From Saprospiraceae bacterium (GTDB lineage: Bacteria > Bacteroidota > Bacteroidia > Chitinophagales > Saprospiraceae): a stretch of DNA of 60,855 nucleotides. Both the position numbers and the translations under genes were made by a program. The notes beneath the pieces were generated by a model that saw nothing but the letters and a program-made list of their open reading frames with translations, did not search any database and had not been told where the DNA came from. The stretch lies in assembly GCA_016718205.1 (NCBI GenBank), contig JADKEB010000023.1:1-60855 (forward strand). Reading direction: 5' to 3'. Of the stretch, positions 45,658 through 54,397 are shown piece after piece (positions within the stretch are counted from its first letter, which is position 1; each line of letters opens with the position of its first letter).

Positions 45658-46326
45658 ATGAAAAATCTGATTTTTATTTTCATCGTTATGATGAGTACTG
45701 TACTTTCCGCTCAGGATATCGTAGAAAAGAAATTGTCTATGAGCCTTGGACCCCAAAATGCATTTTATGTAGAGATTCAGGGTGCTGATAAAAAACTTGC
45801 CGAAAAGACCTTTTACGAGTTTGTCAAAGAATACGGAAAAATGAAGGAAAACGGTAAGGCACGTGAACACTTTCTGATGGCTACCAAGATTCCTGTGATC
45901 AATGGTACTTCCCCATTGGACTTGTATGCAAAGTTTGAAGAAGGAAAAGGTATGGCTACTACATTTGTATGGATTGACCTCGGTGGTGCTTTTGTCAATG
46001 CAGCAGAACATGCATCTCAAACTACTGCTTTGCGTCAATTTATGAAAGATTATTTTGTCTCAGTAAGAAAAAAAGTGGTAGCAGAAGAGGTCAAGATGGA
46101 AGAAAAAAATCTTTCAAACCTCGAAAAAGACCTGAAAAAACTTAAAGAAAAAAATGAAGACCTGCATAAAGATATTGAAAAAGCAAAATTAAAAATAGCT
46201 GAAGCAGAAAAAAATATAGAAAAAAATCTTGTTGATCAGGACAATAAAGGAAAAGAAATTTCTACTCAAAAAGACGTATTGGGCAAAGTGACTGAAAAAC
46301 TCAATAACATAGGTAAAAAGGACTGA
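45658..46326 (+). CDS. exported coiled-coil protein of unknown function
   Basis: 222 residues from the ATG at 45658 (an in-frame GTG lies 9 nt upstream). Signal peptide MKNLIFIFIVMMSTVLSAQ. Residues about 20-130 form a globular region (MSLGPQNAFYVEIQGADKKL...ATTFVWIDLGGAFVNAAEH). Residues about 140-215 are a long, highly charged coiled coil (EEKNLSNLEKDLKKLKEKNE, DLHKDIEKAKLKIAEAEKNI). I do not recognise a characterised family; a periplasmic scaffold or stress-related role is possible but unsupported. A terminator follows. Confidence 0.75.
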   Translation: MKNLIFIFIVMMSTVLSAQDIVEKKLSMSLGPQNAFYVEIQGADKKLAEKTFYEFVKEYGKMKENGKAREHFLMATKIPVINGTSPLDLYAKFEEGKGMATTFVWIDLGGAFVNAAEHASQTTALRQFMKDYFVSVRKKVVAEEVKMEEKNLSNLEKDLKKLKEKNEDLHKDIEKAKLKIAEAEKNIEKNLVDQDNKGKEISTQKDVLGKVTEKLNNIGKKD

Positions 46327-46369
46327 TTTTTCACATATTTCTCCATCAAGAAAAAACAATTAACCAACG

Positions 46370-46409
46370 AAAAGGGCATTTCCATCAGCGGAAGTGCTCT
46401 TTTCTTTTT
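46370..46409 (+). terminator. rho-independent terminator after the coiled-coil gene
   Basis: AAAAGGGCATTTCC and GGAAGTGCTCTTTT pair over 14 bp with two G-U pairs around a short loop (ATCAGC), followed by CTTTTT. Confidence 0.85.
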
Positions 46410-46548
46410 GATTTTACAATAAGTTTTTTGACTAACATATTTGTATAAGGTATCACCAAAGAGACAATATGGTATCACCTTCCAAGAGTAAATTTACTAC
46501 TTTTAGTCAAATGAGAAAATTTTGAAGATGCCCAAAGTATATTTTTAC

Positions 46549-46556
46549 TAATTTTG
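46549..46556 (+). promoter_or_regulatory. -7 box of the FtsX/LolE-like gene, 5 nt before the ATG
   Basis: TAATTTTG, then CAGCT, then ATG at 46562. Predicts a leaderless mRNA. Confidence 0.6.
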
Positions 46557-46561
46557 CAGCT

Positions 46562-47776
46562 ATGAATCTGTATTTGACTATTGCATCAAGATACCTCACT
46601 GGCAAAAAAACGACCAATGCCATCAATATTATTACCTGGATTTCTATCATAGGTATGGCTATAGGTACTGCAGCACTCATATTGATTTTATCTGTTTTTA
46701 ATGGTTTTGAAGGATTGCTGAGCGGTATGCTATCCAGTTTTAATCCTGATGTAAAAATTACTCTCAACGAAGGAAAATACATGTCCCGTGATCGTGTCCA
46801 GGAGGCCAGAATAAAAGGTATAAAAGGTATTGCACAAGTGTCATTTGTCATCGAAGAGACCTGTTTTTTTGATTATAAGGGGTCACAGGAAGTAGGTATC
46901 ATAAAGGGCGTGGATAGTAACTATATGCAAGTCACCGGACTCGACAGTTCAATTATCCTGGGTGCTGCCAAGTTTGGAGAAGATACTGAATACGGCCTTC
47001 TGGGATCTCAGATGAACACAAAACTATCAATCAATCCTGCTGATGGCTTCACCACCATCACCGCCTATATGCCTTCTGATGAAGATAAGGGTCCGCTTGC
47101 AAAACCATTCAATAGCATGAATTTTTATCCTTCGGGTACTTTTTCAGTCGGGGGTGATATAGATCCCCAATATATCATCGTCAACTATGAAGCTGTAAAT
47201 CATCTCTTAAATCTTGAAAATCATTTTACAGCCATAGAACTCAAACTGACACCGGAAGCCAGAGAAAAAAGCGTCATTAAGGAGCTGCAATCAGCATTAG
47301 GCTCAGACTTCAAGATCAGCAACAGATACCAGCAAGACGAAGGATTCATCAAAATCATGAATATTGAAAAATGGATCAGCTACCTGATAGCTTGCCTCAC
47401 TTTATTGATTATTGCATTCAACCTTGTGGGCTCTCTATGGATGATCGTCCTGGAGAAGAAAAAGGATATAGCCATTCTTAAGTCGATGGGCTTGACCAAA
47501 AAAGGCATACAGATGATCTTTCTGATGCTGGGACTACTCATATCATTTATCGGTATGATGGCGGGTTATTTACTGGGCATATTTTTATACTGGTTGCAGA
47601 AAGAACATGGATTGGTCAGCATTCCTGATGGTTTTTTGGTCGATGCGTATCCTATAGAATTGAAGATGTCAGACTTTATAGTTGTCACTTTGACAGTAAT
47701 GGTCATAGGACTGTTGGCATCCTTGTTGCCATCTTTCAGGGCAGGACAAGTCAGTGCTTTTGTCAGGCAGGAGTGA
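46562..47776 (+). CDS. FtsX-like ABC transporter permease (LolC/LolE type)
   Basis: 404 residues. One N-terminal helix (INIITWISIIGMAIGTAALI) is followed by a periplasmic MacB-like core (about 50-265, with SFNPDVKITLNEGKYM and GSQMNTKLSIN). Three C-terminal helices (about 275-300, 315-345, 370-393) form the FtsX domain, with the conserved VLEKKKDIAILKSMGLTKKG. This topology is that of LolC/LolE permeases, which lift lipoproteins from the inner membrane. The LolD-type ATPase is not next to it, so the assignment to Lol rather than another MacB-type exporter is inference. Confidence 0.87.
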   Translation: MNLYLTIASRYLTGKKTTNAINIITWISIIGMAIGTAALILILSVFNGFEGLLSGMLSSFNPDVKITLNEGKYMSRDRVQEARIKGIKGIAQVSFVIEETCFFDYKGSQEVGIIKGVDSNYMQVTGLDSSIILGAAKFGEDTEYGLLGSQMNTKLSINPADGFTTITAYMPSDEDKGPLAKPFNSMNFYPSGTFSVGGDIDPQYIIVNYEAVNHLLNLENHFTAIELKLTPEAREKSVIKELQSALGSDFKISNRYQQDEGFIKIMNIEKWISYLIACLTLLIIAFNLVGSLWMIVLEKKKDIAILKSMGLTKKGIQMIFLMLGLLISFIGMMAGYLLGIFLYWLQKEHGLVSIPDGFLVDAYPIELKMSDFIVVTLTVMVIGLLASLLPSFRAGQVSAFVRQE

Positions 47777-47876
47777 TTTCGCAATTACCTTGCATACCGG
47801 AACAGGCACTTTTTTTCATTTTCTCTCAAATGACATGTATAAGCAATATTTATAATCCGATCTGTTATACCCACTT

Positions 47877-48233
47877 AGAGTATGTTTAAACTTTTATCAT
47901 TTGGCTCCAAGTGGCAAATTTTATTTTGGCCTGCCTTGCCGACAGGCAGGCCAGGGTTATATTTTTCGCCGTCCCGCGTCAAGCTAAGCTTGAGCTTTCG
48001 GGACGTTTCTGTCCCGATCCAGACATTTTTTTAAAAAATCGTCTTGACCGGCTATATTCAGTATTCGCTGCGAGCAGCTGCTCGCAGTTCCTTTACTTCG
48101 ACTATGCTCAGTACAACGCTTTATTGAGTAAAGTATTTTACTCAATTCTCGTCATAGACGAGAACATTCAGTCATCTTGTCCAAAATTAAATTTCCTTAC
48201 TTTCGCTCAAACATAAAAATTTAAACATACTCT
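47877..48233. repeat. MITE-like element, GAGTATGTTTAAA family, subfamily I, expanded by hairpins (copy D)
   Basis: 357 bp, inverted ends intact and TTA on both outer sides. It matches copy C at both ends but carries about 200 bp more. The extra DNA is a string of perfect hairpins: GGCCTGCC...GGCAGGCC (47928-47952), TCAAGCT-a-AGCTTGA (about 47978), CTGCGAGCAGCTGCTCGCAG (48068-48087, a 20-bp palindrome), TTGAGTAAA-gtat-TTTACTCAA (about 48123), CTCGTC-ata-GACGAG (about 48148). The 47777-47876 stretch before it shows nothing notable. Confidence 0.85.
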
Positions 48234-48271
48234 TAACTTCTTAACCCGATCAACATATAAAATAATTTTTA

Positions 48272-48279
48272 TATATTTG
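48272..48279 (+). promoter_or_regulatory. -7 box of parE
   Basis: TATATTTG, 31 nt before the ATG at 48311. It lies 39 bp beyond the end of MITE copy D, so the element sits at the upstream edge of this promoter. Confidence 0.5.
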
Positions 48280-48310
48280 CACTTTCATCATTCAGACAAA
48301 CCAAATACAG

Positions 48311-50224
48311 ATGAGTGAACCTACTCCGGTAATTTATAATGAAGATAATATAAAAAGTCTTGACTGGCAGGAACATATACGTATACGTCCCGGTATGTAT
48401 ATCGGTAAGCTCGGCGATGGTTCCTCACAGGATGATGGTATCTATGTCTTACTCAAAGAAGTGATAGACAACTCAATAGACGAGTATGTCATGGGCAATG
48501 GTAAGAATATAGATATTCAGATAGAGCACGGCAAAGTTACGATCAGGGATTTTGGAAGAGGAATTCCCTTGGGTAAGGTCATAGATTGTGTTTCGAAGAT
48601 CAACACCGGTGGTAAGTATGATTCCAAGGCATTTAAAAAATCAGTGGGGCTCAATGGTGTAGGTACCAAAGCGGTCAATGCACTTTCCAGCTACTTTAAG
48701 GTACTTTCATTCAGAGATGGAGAGTGCAAGATGGCCGAGTTTAAAGAAGGAGTCATCACCAAAGATTACAAACTTGAAAAAACCACTGAACCCAATGGAA
48801 CGAGCATAGAGTTTATAGCTGATGAAAATATTTTTAAACACTTCAAATACAGAAGTGAATATGTCGAAAATCAGCTCTGGAACTACGCTTATCTCAATGC
48901 GGGACTCAAGCTCAATTACAATGGCAAAACCCTCGTATCCAAAAACGGGCTGCGCGACCTGTTGGAGAGGAAAACCGATGTCGAAAATCTACTCTATCCC
49001 ATCATCCATCTTCAGGGAGAAGATATAGAAGTGGCCATATCACACAGCATGCAATACGGTGAGGAGTACTATTCTTTTGTCAATGGTCAGAATACCACAC
49101 AAGGGGGCACACACCTGGCAGCATTCAGAGAAGCGATCGTCAAGACGCTCAGGGATTACTACAAAAAGGACTTTGACTCCAGGGATGTACAGACATCTAT
49201 AGTCGGAGCTCTCAGTCTCAAAGTAGAAGAACCCGTCTTCGAATCCCAGACTAAAACCAAACTGGGATCTCAAAACATGACCCCGGACGGTATTACGATC
49301 AGGTCATTTGTGATGGACTTTCTCAAGACCAACCTGGACAATTTCTTGCACAAAAACAAAGAAATTGCAGATGCTTTGTTGCGCAAGATACAGCAATCAG
49401 AGCGAGAAAGAAAGGAAATAGCAGACATCAAAAAAATAGCCAATCAAAGGGCAAAAAAAGCCAATATCCATAATAAAAAACTTCGCGATTGCAGGATACA
49501 CCTGACCGATGGCAGGAAAGCTGATGATGAGCTGAAGCTGGAGTCTACGGTATTTATCACCGAAGGAGACTCTGCGAGCGGATCGATCACCAAAGCCAGA
49601 AATGTGCAGACGCAGGCAGTATTTTCTCTCCGGGGCAAACCGCTCAACTGTTATGGTATGACCAAAAAAGTGGTATATCAAAACGAAGAGTTAAACCTGC
49701 TGCAGCATGCACTGGATATAGAAGACGGTATAGAAAATCTCAGATACAACCGCGTAGTCATAGCCACAGATGCCGATGTGGATGGTATGCATATCCGATT
49801 GCTGCTGCTGACATTTTTCCTTCAGTTTTTTCCCGATCTGGTGAAGTCCGGCCACCTGTACATCCTGGATACACCGCTTTTCAGGGTCAGGGACAAACAA
49901 AAGACATTCTATTGCTACAGCGAGCAGGAAAAGCAGGAAGCTATAAAAAAGCTGCGAGGCAAAGCAGAAATTACAAGGTTCAAAGGACTGGGTGAAATAT
50001 CTCCCAAAGAATTTGAGGACTTCATAGGTGCCGATATCAAGCTCGAGCCGGTCATACTGGGCGAAAAAACAAAAATAGAAGACCTGTTGGGCTACTACAT
50101 GGGCAAAAATACACCGGAACGTCAGGTATTTATCATTGACAATCTAAAAGTTGAATTGGATGAAATAATTCAGGAAGAAGAGGTCATGGATCTGACACAA
50201 GTGGAAGAAACTGAAGCAATATGA
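48311..50224 (+). CDS. parE: DNA topoisomerase IV subunit B
   Basis: ATPase subunit of the decatenase. 637 residues. GHKL motifs: KEVIDNSIDEYVMGN, RDFGRGIPLGKV, KKSVGLNGVGTKAVNALSSY. Toprim: FITEGDSASGSITKARN near 415 and TDADVDGMHIRLLLLTFFLQ near 489; C-terminal RFKGLGEISPKEFEDFIG. The start (IRIRPGMYIGKLGDGSSQDD) and GSITKARNVQTQAVFSLRGK place it with ParE-like rather than GyrB proteins. In Bacteroidota the A subunit normally follows; here a truncated TonB receptor follows directly, across a suspect join. Confidence 0.95.
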   Translation: MSEPTPVIYNEDNIKSLDWQEHIRIRPGMYIGKLGDGSSQDDGIYVLLKEVIDNSIDEYVMGNGKNIDIQIEHGKVTIRDFGRGIPLGKVIDCVSKINTGGKYDSKAFKKSVGLNGVGTKAVNALSSYFKVLSFRDGECKMAEFKEGVITKDYKLEKTTEPNGTSIEFIADENIFKHFKYRSEYVENQLWNYAYLNAGLKLNYNGKTLVSKNGLRDLLERKTDVENLLYPIIHLQGEDIEVAISHSMQYGEEYYSFVNGQNTTQGGTHLAAFREAIVKTLRDYYKKDFDSRDVQTSIVGALSLKVEEPVFESQTKTKLGSQNMTPDGITIRSFVMDFLKTNLDNFLHKNKEIADALLRKIQQSERERKEIADIKKIANQRAKKANIHNKKLRDCRIHLTDGRKADDELKLESTVFITEGDSASGSITKARNVQTQAVFSLRGKPLNCYGMTKKVVYQNEELNLLQHALDIEDGIENLRYNRVVIATDADVDGMHIRLLLLTFFLQFFPDLVKSGHLYILDTPLFRVRDKQKTFYCYSEQEKQEAIKKLRGKAEITRFKGLGEISPKEFEDFIGADIKLEPVILGEKTKIEDLLGYYMGKNTPERQVFIIDNLKVELDEIIQEEEVMDLTQVEETEAI

Positions 50225-52042
50225 GGCGTCCCCCTCGCGCCACCCACCACCCCTTTGGGTACCACAGGTGGTCCTGTAAGTGCACTCAACACCAACTTAC
50301 TCAAAAATTCTGATTTCCTGACTTCTGCTTTTCCTGCAGAATATGGCAATGCTGTTTCCGGTGTATTTGATGTAGGATTCAGATCAGGCAACAAAGACAA
50401 AACAGAGTATACCTTCCAGCTGGCAGCATTCAGTGGATTGGAAGCTATGTTCGAAGGCCCTATCGCAAAATCAGGGAATAAATCATATCTCGTCAGCTAT
50501 AGGTATAGTTTTGTTCAATTAGCCAATACCTTTGGACTGAAATTTGGGACCAATGCAACACCAAAATATCAGGATCTTACTTTCAATATTGATTTAGGAA
50601 ATTCTAAATTTGGTAATTTTCGAATCTTTGGCATCCGTGGTGTAAGTGATATCAATTTCATAGGTAAAGAGTTGGAAGATGAAGACTTTTTTGCAGCAAA
50701 AGATGCAGACTCCCGAGCCCAATCACAATTTGCTGTTGCAGGAATCAAACATACCTACAAGGTCAATGACAAACATTTCATCAGGTCAACAATTTCATTT
50801 TCAAAATCTAAAAACAACTTTGATGAAAAGCGCTTTACTGATACAACTTATGCAGAAAGTTATACCTTCACAGATGTTAATGATGACTTGAATCGTATCA
50901 ATCTGCACACATTGCTTAATAGTAAATACAGTGCCAAGCTCAGTAGTCGTATAGGATTGACCATAGATAACCGCTCACTCATTTCTACAGTAGATAGTCG
51001 TGATAACAATCCTGATTTGGATAAGGATGGTCGTCCTGATTTTCTCCCGTCCAGAGATATTGATGGTCGTATTATGACCATAGAGCCTTATACATCGTTC
51101 AAATATAAATCGAATGAAAAATCAACCTGGATCCTTGGGCTACATGGTCAGATACAGACGTTCAATACAAAGGCAGCAATCGAACCAAGATTAGGTTATA
51201 CTTATGCTATCAGCGGTAAAACTTCATTCAATGCTGGTTATGGCTTACATTCGCAGGTACAACCGCTACCAGTTTTCTTTTTATTGACACCGAATGAGAA
51301 TGGTCAGTTTTTGGCTTCCAATGCGGATTTGGGATTTACAAGATCTCACCATTTTGTCACGGGAATTGACTACAAACCAGCCAATGACTGGAGAGTAAAA
51401 TTGGAATCTTACTATCAGCATCTGTTTAATGTCCCTATTGAAAAATCGCTATCTTCTTTTTCCATTCTGAATGCAGGAGCAGATTTTGTTTTTCCTGCTA
51501 TCGGAGATCTTACCAATGATGGCACAGGACATAATTATGGTTTTGAATGGACAGTGGAAAAATTTTTTAGCAAATCATATTATGGATTGTTTACAGGCTC
51601 AGTTTTTCAAAGTAAGTACAAAGGAAGTGATGGAATAGAAAGAAATACTGCCTTCAATAATGAATATGTTTTCAATGTATTGGGCGGTAAAGAGTGGAAA
51701 GCAGATAAAAAGATGGTATTGACCACTGATTTTAAATGTACCTTTGCTGGTGGCAGATTTATCACACCCGTAAATCTCGAAGCGTCCCGACAATTTGGTT
51801 TTGAAATCCTGGAAAACGACAAGGCATTCAGCAATAAACTGACCAATTATTTCAGATTAGACGCGAAGATCGGAGTCCGTTTGAATGGTAAAAAAGTCAG
51901 CCAACAGTTCTTTTTGGATTTCCAAAATGTAACTAACCAACAAAATGTGTTTTCGATGAGATACAATAGAGTGAGCAATAAAATAGATACCTTGTATCAG
52001 ATAGGATTCTTCCCCGATATACTATGGAGGGTTCAGTTTTAA
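50225..52042 (+). pseudogene. TonB-dependent receptor, N-terminal part missing at a suspect join
   Basis: The frame enters in the middle of the plug domain (GTTGGPVSALNTNLLKNSDF, then LTSAFPAEYGNAVSGVFDV) and continues through a complete 22-strand-type barrel to the terminal aromatic (FFPDILWRVQF). The signal peptide, carboxypeptidase-like domain, TonB box and first half of the plug, about 180-200 residues, are absent. Nucleotides 50225-50257 are GC-rich and read GVPLAPPTTPLG, a distorted version of the family's usual GVPIPNPNHF...G before TTGGPV. The loss therefore looks like a bad contig join rather than evolution. Outer-membrane uptake of an unknown ligand. Confidence 0.8.
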
Positions 52043-52045
52043 ATA

Positions 52046-52131
52046 CAAGGAGATGGGAGAAAGGAAGAAAGGAGAATGGAACAAGGAGAATGGAACAAGG
52101 AGAGGGGAGAAAGGAGCACGGAGAAGGGAGT
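52046..52131 (+). repeat. purine-rich repeat with 14-bp unit AAGGAGAATGGAAC
   Basis: 86 bp consisting almost only of A and G on the plus strand, with two exact copies of AAGGAGAATGGAAC (52069-52082 and 52083-52096) and degenerate flanking copies. It lies directly after the TonB receptor stop. Confidence 0.55.
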
Positions 52132-52189
52132 GCTTAAGGGACTTTTTTTATGATGATTTGAGAGTGTAAAATTCTTAGAAAAAACAAAT

Positions 52190-52618
52190 ATGACCACTAT
52201 AGCAGCTTTAATTTTAATAATCATATTTACTTTCCTATCAGGTATGCATATTTACTGGGCATTCGGAGGCAGGTGGGCAAGCGAAGGCGTATTTCCTACT
52301 TTTGAAAACCAAAGTAATGCCGTAATGCCGGGAATGATACCTACATTGATTGTAGCTGTTGGGTTATTGTTTTTTGGTTTGATGGTGCTTATGCATATTA
52401 CTGATGTCACTTTGCCATTTGGCCATGAAATCATATATAAATACGGTCTCAGGGTGATCGCCGTAATATTTATCATCAGATCCATCGGTGAGTTTCAGTA
52501 TGTTGGCTTATTCAAAAAGATAAAGCACACAAAATTTGGTTTGAAAGATACCCAAATTTATACTCCTTTGTGTCTGACGATTGGTATTTTGGCATTGATA
52601 TTGGAGTTTTATAAATAA
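52190..52618 (+). CDS. DUF3995 family membrane protein
   Basis: 142 residues with four membrane helices (about 4-22, 50-70, 87-103, 122-139). The sequence HIYWAFGGRWASEGVFPT near the first helix and FIIRSIGEFQYVGLFKK near the third fit the DUF3995 pattern. Function unknown. No obvious operon partner. Confidence 0.8.
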   Translation: MTTIAALILIIIFTFLSGMHIYWAFGGRWASEGVFPTFENQSNAVMPGMIPTLIVAVGLLFFGLMVLMHITDVTLPFGHEIIYKYGLRVIAVIFIIRSIGEFQYVGLFKKIKHTKFGLKDTQIYTPLCLTIGILALILEFYK

Positions 52619-52657
52619 AATATACTCAAAATAAATGGGTTTACGAAAATTTAATTT

Positions 52658-52843
52658 AGAGTATGTTTAAATTTTTATTGTCTTAAAATCAATGTATTAT
52701 GAACCTGACTTCAAAATAATCGCCTTATTTAGTTCATCCCCCCCAAAATAAAAAATTGGGGGCAGGCTAAATGCGTTGATTATTTTATTGTCAGAACCAT
52801 AATCTCTTGATTTACAACTAAGAAAAAATTTTAAACATACTCT
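52658..52843. repeat. MITE-like element, GAGTATGTTTAAA family, subfamily II (copy E)
   Basis: 186 bp, inverted ends GAGTATGTTTAAA and TTTAAACATACTC with TTA on both outer sides. The interior matches copy A (1205-1315) at both flanks and has an additional central part with CCCCCCAAAA...TTGGGGGC (about 52738-52763). No coding capacity. Confidence 0.85.
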
Positions 52844-52924
52844 TATCAATTTATTCATTTTGAGTATAATGGCGACAGAATTATTTGCAAAATAAATTCT
52901 CGTCGATATAATCGTCAATATAAC

Positions 52925-53205
52925 AAAAAAAATTTTTCCCGAAAAAACTGGTTTGGATGCCTTCTTGGCTTTTTTTCCCCCTTTTTGTTCTTTTCTTAAA
53001 AGTTTTTTTTTTGTGTTTCTTTTTTTTCTCCTTTTTTGTTTCAAAGCTTTTGGTGAGCCCCCGGTTCCCCCCTTTTTTTTTTTTTTGTGCTTTTTTTTTG
53101 ATTTTTTTTTTTTTTTATTTGAGTGCCCCCCCTTTTTTTTTTTTTTTACTTTCCCCGGCCCCGCTCTTGGGTAAAAGTTCCCCCCCCCCCCCCCCCCCCC
53201 AAAGA
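52925..53205. other. corrupted homopolymer stretch, probable contig join
   Basis: Long T runs interrupted by C blocks, ending in about 20 consecutive C, then normal AT-rich sequence from about 53206. The only open frames encode poly-Phe. Nothing biological is visible in 52844-53426 apart from this. Confidence 0.7.
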
Positions 53206-53426
53206 AAGAATTGAAGGACTTGTGTAAAAGATAAAAGATAGAACAAGTCTTAAGAAAAAATAAATTCTACCTTTTAGCCTTAGATCACCTTTGAAAATGT
53301 CAAACACAACGCTACACTTTTTTATTGTAATTTGGGCTGATTCATTGTTGACCCTTAATTTCTATATAAATTTGCAATCCATGTTAAGAAGAATGATGGG
53401 GTAATAGATGAATAGATAATTACAAA

Positions 53427-54260
53427 CTATTTATTGATGATCACTCTGTGAGGAATGGGTCCAGCAACACCATGTTTATCAAATGCATTTTTTACAGCTT
53501 CCTGAGCTCCAAAAAATACAGTCCAGTAATCTTTTTGAGCGCAGTATGGTCTGATGGCAAGCGTCGTCATACCGTCTCCGACTTTTAAAACACTTACTTC
53601 AGGGGTAGGTGTGTGTAATACATCAGGAAGGACCAACATGGCATCTATGGCTACTTTTCGGGCTTTCTCAATGCTTACTCCGGGATCAATCGCCATATTA
53701 ATATCTACTCTGAGGTTACCGTGCGTAGTATAATTTACAATGGTTCCGGTAGATAGCGCACCATTTGCCAGAATTACAGTTTTGTTTTCGGGCGAAAGCA
53801 GGAAAGTATTGAAAATGCCTTGTTCTGTGACATTCCCTACGTGTCCTTGTGCTTCTATCAGATCACCAAGCTTGAATGGTTTAAATAATAACATCATTAC
53901 ACCGCCCGCAAAGTTGCCAAGTGTCCCATTTAATGCGGCTCCAACACCCACTGCTAAGCCTGCAAGAATAGCAGCGAATGAAGTAAGGTTTACACCCAAC
54001 ATACCAAACACGGTCAACAGAAGTAAGACGTTGAGCAATACTTTGACCATCGAATATAAAAATGACTGAAGTGACGGATCAACATTTTTTGCATTCAGAC
54101 CTTTGTTCACAGCCTGTCCTATCCATCCGATGATAAATGAACCAATAATATATACGACGATAGCACCAGCTAATTTAGGGGCATATTCTATCGCTATGTT
54201 AGTGATTTGAGAAAGTAGGTTGATTGGAGCAGTGACTACATTTGTTGCTTGAAGTAACAT
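53427..54260 (-). CDS. MscS-type mechanosensitive ion channel
   Basis: 277 residues from the ATG at 54260 (the frame can be extended to 54308). Three membrane helices: about 18-40, 60-80 and the pore-lining TM3 (AAILAGLAVGVGAALNGTLG, then NFAGGVMMLLFKPF), which has the Ala/Gly packing pattern of MscS. The beta domain follows (GDLIEAQGHVGNVTEQGIFN, ILANGALSTGTIVNYT) and the C-terminal alpha/beta part ends at IPHRVIINK. It releases ions during hypo-osmotic shock in the inner membrane. Small-type MscS, length normal. Divergent from the next gene. Confidence 0.93.
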   Translation of the reverse strand: MLLQATNVVTAPINLLSQITNIAIEYAPKLAGAIVVYIIGSFIIGWIGQAVNKGLNAKNVDPSLQSFLYSMVKVLLNVLLLLTVFGMLGVNLTSFAAILAGLAVGVGAALNGTLGNFAGGVMMLLFKPFKLGDLIEAQGHVGNVTEQGIFNTFLLSPENKTVILANGALSTGTIVNYTTHGNLRVDINMAIDPGVSIEKARKVAIDAMLVLPDVLHTPTPEVSVLKVGDGMTTLAIRPYCAQKDYWTVFFGAQEAVKNAFDKHGVAGPIPHRVIINK

Positions 54261-54385
54261 AATTTTAGTTTTTGATTTGGTGAATGATTGATTATTTGAC
54301 ATTATCATTAAGCAAAAGTCACAATCAATTTACCAATATTTTTGGTCAAACAGAAACATAATTTTTAAAAAAGTAAGAATTTTCC

Positions 54386-54393
54386 TACTTTTG
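54386..54393 (+). promoter_or_regulatory. -7 box of the GT-C-like gene, 4 nt before the ATG
   Basis: TACTTTTG, then GTCG, then ATG at 54398. Predicts a leaderless mRNA. Confidence 0.6.
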
Positions 54394-54397
54394 GTCG

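Noticed and set aside
50255..50257. TTG as a native start codon of a short TonB receptor
   Set aside because: The frame begins inside a conserved plug domain and continues open upstream; the gene is truncated, not short.
52953..53214. Open frames encoding almost pure Phe/Leu/Pro
   Set aside because: They are translations of homopolymer runs in a probable assembly artefact.
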